This document shows positions 43,062-49,610 of a DNA stretch of 64,000 nt, one piece after another. The notes beneath the pieces are model-generated. The model did no database searches and was not told the DNA's origin. It worked only from the letters and a program-made list of their open reading frames with translations. A program made the position numbers and the translations under genes. This DNA comes from JASDSY01 sp041441465 (GTDB lineage Bacteria; Muiribacteriota; UBA9980): the NCBI GenBank assembly GCA_041441465.1, contig JASDSY010000002.1:52500-116499 (forward strand). Reading direction: 5' to 3'. The first letter of the stretch is position 1. Each line of letters starts with the position of its first letter.

Positions 43062-44462
43062 ATGAAATTAAAAAATCCTGCAATTGGTATTTCAGATAAT
43101 AATCCTTTTGCAGATGATGCATTAGATCGTCGTAAATTAGCGGAAGCATATTATCAAATATTTAAAGATGTAAGTGAACCTCTTGTGTGCGCAATTGATT
43201 CGCCATGGGGAACAGGCAAAACTACATTTATTAATATGTTTCTTAAATATCTCGAAAATCAAAAAATTAATTGCATATATTTCAATGCTTGGGAAAATGA
43301 CTATGTTGACGATCCATTAATACCTTTTATTGACGAAATTGAGATTATTATTGAAAATAAAAATAAAGATCAAGACGGCAAATTAAAAAGTATAGTAAAT
43401 GATGTCATAAATAAAGTAAAAAATACCGGTGGAATGCTTATTAAAAATTCTTTGCCTGCCGTTTTAAAATTGGCGACATATGGGTTAATTAATTTTGATA
43501 AATCGACCGAAGACGAAATTGCCAAAGTTGTTGAAAATATAACTAAAAATGAACTTGAAAAATATAAAGTACAGAAACAATCGATAAAAGATTTTAAGGA
43601 AAATTTAAAAGAACTCGTTAAAAACCTTAATAATGGTGGTGAAGAAGAAAAACCATTAATTATATTTATTGATGAACTTGACCGCTGCAGGCCGAACTTT
43701 GCAATAGAGCTTCTTGAAAGAGTAAAGCACTTGTTTAATATCGATGGAATAATATTTGTTCTTGGTATAGATAGAGAACAATTGTGCCATTCTATAAGAA
43801 CAATTTATGGTCTAAATATGGATGTTGATGGCTATTTGAAAAAATTTATCGATTTAAATTTTTGCCTGCCGAAGTTAGATTATAAAAATTATATTGGAAT
43901 ATTGTTTAAAAGGTATAATTTTGATGAATATTTCGAAATAAGAAATCAAAAAAATAGTAATAGCGAAAAAACATTCCTTGAAACATTCCTTGAATTTTTT
44001 ACTAATCTTGCTAAAACATTAAAACTAACGCTTAGGTCAATTGAACATTGTTTTACGCAGTTTTCGATTTCATTCAGATTAATTCCAGAAAACCATGAGA
44101 TTAATATAATAGTTTTAGTTACATTGGTTTGTCTAAAAATATCTAATTCAGAACTTTATTATGGATATATAAATAAAAAATATAATGAACTTAAAATTTT
44201 AGAATATTTAAAAGGAATAAATAATTCTAATGAAATTTTTGAAACTAATTATGGTATAGCATTAGAAATTTATTTTATGGATGAAGCAAATGAGATAAAT
44301 AAATTAAAAGAAGAATATAATAAAAAAATGAGAAGTGATAATTTAAAAGAACAGAATAAGGGAAAGTTGGGTTGGGATATTATTAATGAAATTACTACTA
44401 CTCAAAAATTAAATTTAAAAAGTATAATTGAAAAAATTGAAATGATGGCAGTTTTAAGATAA
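43062..44462 (+). CDS. KAP-family P-loop NTPase
   Basis: 466 residues. Opens with the KAP start NPAIGISDNNPFADDALDR, Walker A DSPWGTGKTTF near residue 55, FNAWENDYVDDPL, and Walker B IIFIDELDRCRPNFAIELLE near 210. KAP NTPases often contain membrane-inserted loops and several act in phage defence; here a hydrophobic patch (GGMLIKNSLPAVLKLATYGLI) is inserted between the motifs. It starts 20 bp after the HsdS remnant with AAGGAA upstream, and is more AT-rich than its flanks. Likely accessory gene of a type I restriction locus. Confidence 0.85.
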   Translation: MKLKNPAIGISDNNPFADDALDRRKLAEAYYQIFKDVSEPLVCAIDSPWGTGKTTFINMFLKYLENQKINCIYFNAWENDYVDDPLIPFIDEIEIIIENKNKDQDGKLKSIVNDVINKVKNTGGMLIKNSLPAVLKLATYGLINFDKSTEDEIAKVVENITKNELEKYKVQKQSIKDFKENLKELVKNLNNGGEEEKPLIIFIDELDRCRPNFAIELLERVKHLFNIDGIIFVLGIDREQLCHSIRTIYGLNMDVDGYLKKFIDLNFCLPKLDYKNYIGILFKRYNFDEYFEIRNQKNSNSEKTFLETFLEFFTNLAKTLKLTLRSIEHCFTQFSISFRLIPENHEINIIVLVTLVCLKISNSELYYGYINKKYNELKILEYLKGINNSNEIFETNYGIALEIYFMDEANEINKLKEEYNKKMRSDNLKEQNKGKLGWDIINEITTTQKLNLKSIIEKIEMMAVLR

Positions 44463-44643
44463 AATATAAAAGAAAGCGATATTAAAAAAATACAATATAC
44501 AAAGTGTTATAGATTCTTTAAGGCTTATTTCATGAATGAATATTAATTCATAAAATCTAAAAATTAAAAAACTACTCAAAATTTATATATTGAATTATTA
44601 TGTAATTACCTGAAAATAATATTTGTGATTAAAGAGGTTAGAT

Positions 44644-46095
44644 ATGCTGGGTGTAAAAAAAAATGCCAGGGCTGATCAAATAAAAAATGGTGAAAACAGG
44701 TTCCTTGAATTTAAGGTTAAATTGCCGTCCCCTGAAAATATAGCTAAAACCGCAATAGCATTTTCAAATGGCGCTGGCGGAGAAATACTTATTGGAGTCG
44801 ATGATAAAAAAAATATAATTGGAATTGGAAGCGCAGAGATATTTGAATTGCAGGATAAAATTTCAAATATTATTTATGATATGTGCCATCCAGTAATTAT
44901 TCCTGAAATGTTCATTGAGACTATTTACGATGTTCATATTCTGGTAATTAAAATAATTCAGGGCGGATTAAAGCCTTATTATTTAAAAAAAGACGGCAAA
45001 AATAAAGGCACATATATCAGAATCGGCGCTACTAATAAACTGGCCGACATCGAATCTATAAATGAACTTGAAAGGCGCCGCCGAAATATTAGTTTTGATG
45101 AAGAAATAGATTATGATTACGATTTTACTAAACTTGATTATTCTTTTCTTGTCAGAATTTTTAAAGATATTAAAAATCAAAAAATTAATTTGAATGATTT
45201 GATAAATTTTAAACTAGTAAAAAAAGAAAATGATAAATTATATGCTACGAACGCATTTTTAATAATTGCTGGCATAAAAGATAACGTTTATTCAAATTGC
45301 GCCAGATTTAAAGGCATTACTACCGAAAACTTTATTGATAAAAAAGAATTTACCGGTAATATTTTTGACCAGCTTGAAAATATTGAAATATTTTTAAAAA
45401 ACCATCTTAAACTAAATAGTAAAATTATTGGACTTACAAGAGATGATAATTATGAAATTCCATTTATTGCATTGAGAGAGGCCGTTATTAACGCTTTCGT
45501 ACACCGCGATTATTCAAGACGCGGAAGTGATATTAAAATTGCTATTTTTGACGATTGTATAGAAATAACCTCGCCGGGTGTTTTACCCAATTCTATAAGT
45601 CTGGATACCATATTGACGGAAGGCAGGTCCGAAATAAGAAATACCGTAGTTGCAAGAATTTTCAAAGAATTAAATTATATTGAACAATGGGGTACCGGTA
45701 TGGGTAAAATAAAAAATTCATGCGCGGCTGCTCATTTAAAACTTCCTCAAATAAAAGAAAATGGCGGCTATACCCAGGTTGTTATTTTCAGGCCGGCGGA
45801 TACCGGCGGATGCCGGCGGATGCCGGCTGATACTGATGGATACCGGCGGATACCGGCGGATACTGATGGTCTATCGGAGCTTGAGTTAAAAGGTAAAATA
45901 AGTGAATTGGCTGACCAGCAGGCAAACATTATTAAATATGTCAGAGAAAATGAAAAAATAGATATTAAAAAGGTAATGGAATTATTTGGCATAAAAGAAT
46001 CGAGAGCACGCGAATTAGTCAGTGAGCTTGTCAAAAAAGGGCACTTATTAAAAAAAGGCGCTGCGCGTAATACATATTATATAATCGGAGAATAA
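44644..46095 (+). CDS. AlbA/Schlafen-type ATP-binding regulator with a repeat-containing hinge
   Basis: 483 residues. N-terminal AlbA_2 domain (FLEFKVKLP, AIAFSNGAGGEILIGVDD) binds nucleic acid in relatives. A HATPase_c_4-type domain follows (LREAVINAFVHRDYSRRGSDI, QWGTGMGKI). Then comes a hinge of repeated RRxPADTDGY-like units coded by eight 10-bp repeats. A winged-helix domain closes the protein (IKKVMELFGIKESRARELVSELVKKGHL). Such genes commonly sit between hsdS and hsdR. AGAGG before ATG 44644. Confidence 0.87.
   Translation: MLGVKKNARADQIKNGENRFLEFKVKLPSPENIAKTAIAFSNGAGGEILIGVDDKKNIIGIGSAEIFELQDKISNIIYDMCHPVIIPEMFIETIYDVHILVIKIIQGGLKPYYLKKDGKNKGTYIRIGATNKLADIESINELERRRRNISFDEEIDYDYDFTKLDYSFLVRIFKDIKNQKINLNDLINFKLVKKENDKLYATNAFLIIAGIKDNVYSNCARFKGITTENFIDKKEFTGNIFDQLENIEIFLKNHLKLNSKIIGLTRDDNYEIPFIALREAVINAFVHRDYSRRGSDIKIAIFDDCIEITSPGVLPNSISLDTILTEGRSEIRNTVVARIFKELNYIEQWGTGMGKIKNSCAAAHLKLPQIKENGGYTQVVIFRPADTGGCRRMPADTDGYRRIPADTDGLSELELKGKISELADQQANIIKYVRENEKIDIKKVMELFGIKESRARELVSELVKKGHLLKKGAARNTYYIIGE
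45791..45870 (+). repeat. Eight tandem 10-bp repeats inside a coding region
   Basis: Eight consecutive units of the form TACCGGCGGA (variants TGCCGGCGGA, TGCCGGCTGA, TACTGATGGA), in perfect 10-bp register. Since 10 is not a multiple of three, gain or loss of one unit shifts the reading frame. Confidence 0.9.
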
Positions 46096-46099
46096 AATT

Positions 46100-46189
46100 A
46101 TGGAACGAAATCCTTATTTTACGACCGAAATCGAAAAAAGTCAGAAGCCGGCAATAGAACTTTTCAAAAAAAAGCTTTTTTTAATATAG
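46100..46189 (+). pseudogene. Truncated ORF, possibly the N-terminus of HsdR
   Basis: Starts 5 bp after the previous stop. It reads MERNPYFTTEIEKSQKPAIE then LFKKKLFLI and stops, 29 codons in all. The KPAIELFKK pattern resembles the start of type I restriction R subunits. With the HsdS remnant at the other end of the block, this looks like the cut edge of hsdR. The match is short, so confidence is low. Confidence 0.4.
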
Positions 46190-46219
46190 CCTCTGGCGTA
46201 CGCTAAAGGTGCGAATGAT

Positions 46220-46248
46220 TTGACTTCGCTGGTGTTATATGTTATTAT
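46220..46248 (+). promoter_or_regulatory. Sigma-70-type promoter
   Basis: TTGACT, 17 bp, TATTAT, about 30 bp before the gene at 46278. Confidence 0.6.
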
Positions 46249-46277
46249 AAAACAACACTAATTTACAGGGGGACAAA

Positions 46278-46787
46278 ATGAAAAACAGGTTTTTTATATG
46301 TTTTATTATTTTTGTATTTTTCCTTTCAGCTTCAGGAATTTGTGAGGCTGCGAATACTACGGTTCCGGACGGAACGCTCGTGAAACTCCGTCTTGAAAAT
46401 TCGCTTTCATCGAAGGTCAGTAAAAAAGGCGATATGGTTAAATTTTCAGTGGTTAAGGCCGTTAAGATAGGTTCGAATGTAGCGATAGATAAAGGCGCGT
46501 TCGCCCAGGCGCAAGTTACCGATGTACGCGGCCCGGGAAAATTCGGTAAAAACGCAAGAATCAAAATGAAATTTCTTTTCGTTGTCGATAAAAAAGGCAA
46601 GCACATTCCGGTGAAACTCGGCGAAGAATCTGCTAAAATAAATAAGCAGGAAGGGTATGCTATCGGCGCTTCAGCCGGCGGTTTTTTACTGCTCGGCCCT
46701 ATCGGCCTTGTAGGCGGTATTTTTGTAAAGGGGAAAGACGTTGAAATACCGGAAGGCACCGAATTATTTGTCGAAGTCGGCAGCTGA
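46278..46787 (+). CDS. Exported beta-rich protein, unknown
   Basis: A signal peptide ends near ICEAA. The mature part (about 145 residues) is strand-rich: VPDGTLVKLRLENSLSSKVSK, VKFSVVKAV, AIDKGAFAQAQVTDV, ARIKMKFLFV, then a Gly-rich hydrophobic stretch (AIGASAGGFLLLGPIGLVGG) and a Lys-rich strand. The pattern of a GTxVxxxLxxxLSS strand followed by an IxKGAxAxGxV strand recurs in uncharacterised envelope proteins. Ribosome site AGGGGGA. Own promoter. Possible envelope or secretion-associated protein; not assigned. Confidence 0.7.
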   Translation: MKNRFFICFIIFVFFLSASGICEAANTTVPDGTLVKLRLENSLSSKVSKKGDMVKFSVVKAVKIGSNVAIDKGAFAQAQVTDVRGPGKFGKNARIKMKFLFVVDKKGKHIPVKLGEESAKINKQEGYAIGASAGGFLLLGPIGLVGGIFVKGKDVEIPEGTELFVEVGS

Positions 46788-46851
46788 TTTTTTTGCTAAT
46801 TTAAATTTATTAACCAATGATATAAAGGGAAAATTAAATGCTGTCTGATTA

Positions 46852-46880
46852 TTGTTCAGCGGCATTTTTCATGTTATAAT
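46852..46880 (+). promoter_or_regulatory. Promoter of the metacaspase operon
   Basis: TTGTTC, 17 bp, TATAAT, about 80 bp before ATG 46962. Confidence 0.6.
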
Positions 46881-46961
46881 AAGAATATTTTTAAAATGTA
46901 ACATGATTTGCACATTTATTTTTTATGAGGTGTGACGCTAATTTAATTTTTTAGGAGCGTT

Positions 46962-48095
46962 ATGAAAAAAATTTTATCTTGTATACTTATTATGTACCTT
47001 TCAATTATGATCATCAATGATTGTGCTTTAATATTATTAGCTGCGCAGGATGATAAATTTTTCACCCGTGATAATACCGTTATATTTGCCGTCGGCATTC
47101 TTAAATGGAAACGCAGCGATATTTATTCGTCGTTTCCCGAAAAAAACAGGAAAGATGAAATGCTGATCGAATATTTCAGAAATATGGGAGTTCCCGAAAA
47201 TAAAATATTTTACCTTAAAAATGAAAAAGCAGGCTTAAAAGATATAAAATTAACTCTGGCTAAAGCAATTTCAAAATGCGCAAAAAACGATACGCTTTTG
47301 ATTTATTACTGCGGCCATGGTTTTATTAAAGACACGACTGACGCTTATTTCGTGAATTACGATGCCGGCGATACCGAAAATGAAGGCTGGAGCATAAATT
47401 CAATATTCGAAGCGCTCGATAAAGATTTTAACGGCTCAAAAGTTTTGCTTGCGGCTGATTGCTGTCATTCCGGTTATTTATGCCAGGCGGCATCCGCTTC
47501 GAAGAAAAAACAAATATATGCATGCTTCGCTTCGTCGCTTGCGCGCGAACAATCGACAGGAAATTGGACTTTTACCGAAAAATTTGTCGAAGGTCTTATG
47601 GGAATGCGATACATAGACGCTGATTCCGACGGTTATATTTCCATGGCCGAACTTGGAGAAAGCATAAGCTGCGATATGGCCTTTGCCGAAGGCCAGCTTT
47701 CGTCTTCGTACTTTGGCGATTCAATAAAGGGCAGTTCTGCTTTTGCGAAAGCTGAATCGGGAAAATTTGCCGGTCCTGAAAAAAGAATCGAAGCATACAG
47801 CGCAGGCAATTGGTATAAAGCGCGTATTACCGATACGGCGGACAACAAATTTAAGGTCCATTATTTCGGCTGGGACTATTCGTGCGATGAATTTGTGACT
47901 GAAGATAAAATAAGGGAATTCAAACAGCCCGTTTATGAAACAGGCGCGAGCGTGGATGTAAAATGGCAGGGCAAATGGTATCCGGCGAAGATTGTTCGAA
48001 ATGTTAAAAATATATATTATATTCACTATGACGATTATGATGATGTGTGGGACGAATGGACCGGCGCTGACCGCATAAGAAACCGAAAAAAATAA
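46962..48095 (+). CDS. Exported metacaspase-like peptidase with EF-hand and two Tudor-like domains
   Basis: A hydrophobic N-terminal signal segment is followed by a C14 caspase-like domain (residues about 35-240). It has the catalytic His in LLIYYCGHGF (about 118) and Cys in LLAADCCHSGY (about 170). Within its C-terminal part, DADSDGYISMAELGESI is a good EF-hand calcium loop. Two tandem Tudor-knot/Agenet-like modules end the protein, each with the pattern W(Y)KAxI-xxVHYFGW/HYDDYD-DEW. Metacaspases cleave after Arg/Lys and are often calcium-activated. The combination is unusual. It is first of a likely operon with the exported protein at 48143 and ybaK. Confidence 0.85.
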   Translation: MKKILSCILIMYLSIMIINDCALILLAAQDDKFFTRDNTVIFAVGILKWKRSDIYSSFPEKNRKDEMLIEYFRNMGVPENKIFYLKNEKAGLKDIKLTLAKAISKCAKNDTLLIYYCGHGFIKDTTDAYFVNYDAGDTENEGWSINSIFEALDKDFNGSKVLLAADCCHSGYLCQAASASKKKQIYACFASSLAREQSTGNWTFTEKFVEGLMGMRYIDADSDGYISMAELGESISCDMAFAEGQLSSSYFGDSIKGSSAFAKAESGKFAGPEKRIEAYSAGNWYKARITDTADNKFKVHYFGWDYSCDEFVTEDKIREFKQPVYETGASVDVKWQGKWYPAKIVRNVKNIYYIHYDDYDDVWDEWTGADRIRNRKK

Positions 48096-48142
48096 TTTTA
48101 TAAAATCAGCAATAAAAATAAAATTTAAAGGAGAATGTTGTC

Positions 48143-48709
48143 ATGAAAAGAATGCTCGTTGTTTTGGTATTTATGTTAATGTTTTTAAGTTCGAAATTTG
48201 CTTTGGCGGCCGATTCTGAATTTAAAGAACGTCTCGAACCTCTTTGCGGCGTCGAAGTGAATAATGGTTCATTATCGTTTATCGCGACGCAGTGCGGCTA
48301 TACCGAACGCAAATCTTTCAGGCTGGAAGTCGTTAAAAACGGAGAAAATCAGGAGCTTAAAATATTTCGCGTGCGCGAGGACCTTGGGAAAATGCTTCCG
48401 CAGCGCGAAAGATATACGGTGCCTGTGGCTGAAGTAAACCTGGACCCGAATAAGCCAGTTCTTATAATGAACCCGATAATCGGAAATGAAATGCTTATTC
48501 ATATTTCAAAAAAAGCCGCGGTGAAAAAAGAAGAGGCTGTTAAAAAAGAGGAAACGGTTCAAAATACCGCTGAAGTCAATGTAGTGAATAACGAAGTCGA
48601 TAAATCTGCCGCGGCTGCTACAGCCGAAGTGAAAGTTCAGCATAAGGTTCAGGCGCCGGTTCAAAATAAGACTAAATCCAAAAAAAGCACGAAGAAGCAG
48701 AATGACTAA
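48143..48709 (+). CDS. Exported protein with Lys/Glu/Ala-rich tail, unknown
   Basis: A signal peptide ends near ALAAD. Residues about 25-125 form a small folded domain (FKERLEPLCGVEVNNGSLSF, NQELKIFRVREDLGKMLPQR), with two Cys that could pair. The C-terminal third is low complexity (VKKEEAVKKEET, then Ala/Val/Lys-rich to KKQND), like wall- or polyanion-binding tails. No named family. It follows the metacaspase by 48 bp with AAAGGAGAA upstream, and lies 2 bp before ybaK. Confidence 0.65.
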   Translation: MKRMLVVLVFMLMFLSSKFALAADSEFKERLEPLCGVEVNNGSLSFIATQCGYTERKSFRLEVVKNGENQELKIFRVREDLGKMLPQRERYTVPVAEVNLDPNKPVLIMNPIIGNEMLIHISKKAAVKKEEAVKKEETVQNTAEVNVVNNEVDKSAAAATAEVKVQHKVQAPVQNKTKSKKSTKKQND

Positions 48710-48711
48710 CT

Positions 48712-49182
48712 ATGAACAAAACTAACGCCGTAAGGATACTTGAAAAAAATGATATTAAATTCAGGACTATCGAATATGAAGTCGATGAAAATGATTCAAG
48801 CGCGGAAACTGTCGCACTAAAAGTAAACTTGCCTCTTGAAACGGTTTTTAAAACGCTTGTTGCGCGCGGCGATAAAACGGGGATTATAGTGGCCTGTATT
48901 CCGGGCGGAAAAGAATTGAATCAAAAAGCCTTCGCAGCCATAAGCGGAAATAAAAAGGTTGAAATGGTGCACATGAAGGAGCTTATCAGCCTTACCGGAT
49001 ATATAAGGGGCGGAGTTTCGCCGGTCGGTATGAAGAAGAATTATCCTTTATTTTTAGATGAAAGCGCTCTGTTACATCCGGAAATATCGATAAGCGCGGG
49101 TATGCGCGGAATGCAGGTAATAGTGAGTCCGAATGATCTGATAAAATTATTAAATGCTAAGGTGTGCAAATTGACATCTTGA
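48712..49182 (+). CDS. ybaK: Cys-tRNA(Pro)/Cys-tRNA(Cys) deacylase
   Basis: 156 residues, YbaK/EbsC family of the INS domain superfamily. Recognisable segments: NLPLETVFKTLVARGD near residue 40, PGGKELNQKAFAAISGNKKV near 65 and the signature TGYIRGGVSPVGMKK near 100. It clears Cys mischarged on tRNA-Pro, acting in trans with ProRS in the cytoplasm. It is last in the run after the metacaspase gene and followed by a terminator, though the metabolic link is unclear. Confidence 0.92.
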   Translation: MNKTNAVRILEKNDIKFRTIEYEVDENDSSAETVALKVNLPLETVFKTLVARGDKTGIIVACIPGGKELNQKAFAAISGNKKVEMVHMKELISLTGYIRGGVSPVGMKKNYPLFLDESALLHPEISISAGMRGMQVIVSPNDLIKLLNAKVCKLTS

Positions 49183-49210
49183 ACGTAAGAATCGAATTGA
49201 TTTTTAATCA

Positions 49211-49250
49211 AAAAAAGGCGTCGCTAATTTTATTCAGCAGGCGCCTTTTA
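49211..49250 (+). terminator. Intrinsic terminator after ybaK
   Basis: AAAAGGCG pairs with CGCCTTTT across a loop of about 20 nt, followed by a short T-run. Confidence 0.72.
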
Positions 49251-49414
49251 TAATATTTGAATTTAATCTGGAATCTTTAATTGTTGTTTTTATAACCGCT
49301 CATGATAATAGCATTTTTAATATTTTTTAGGCGCTTAATTTTTAGTTTGGATTATTCCAGTCAATTTTTTCAATAAAAATTTTAATTTAAATAAACTATA
49401 ATACAGGAGAACAA

Positions 49415-49609
49415 ATGAATACTATAAAAAGAGCTGATATAAAACCCGGGTTGAAAGTTTCAATAGTGCAAAAACTTGATCAGCGTTCCGGTAAATTAAC
49501 CGATGGTATCGTAAAAGATATCCTCACTAACTCTTCGGAACATCCGCACGGCATTAAAGTAAGGCTTGAAACTGGTGAAGTCGGCCGAGTCCAAAAAATT
49601 AACGGCTGA
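49415..49609 (+). CDS. ywbE: YwbE family protein (DUF2196)
   Basis: 64-residue basic protein that matches the family throughout: IKPGLKVSIVQKLDQRSGKL, TDGIVKDILTNSSEHPHGIK and the end GEVGRVQKI. The fold is a small KOW/SH3-like barrel; function is unknown, though an RNA- or ribosome-linked role is often guessed. GGAGAACAA precedes ATG. It stops 2 bp from the end of the convergent chemoreceptor gene. Confidence 0.88.
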   Translation: MNTIKRADIKPGLKVSIVQKLDQRSGKLTDGIVKDILTNSSEHPHGIKVRLETGEVGRVQKING

Positions 49610-49610
49610 A

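Noticed and set aside
45791..45870. CRISPR array
   Set aside because: The repeats are 10 bp, contiguous, without spacers and inside a coding frame.
46235..46759. 174-codon minus-strand ORF over the exported protein gene
   Set aside because: The plus-strand gene has a promoter, ribosome site and signal peptide; the minus ORF has none.
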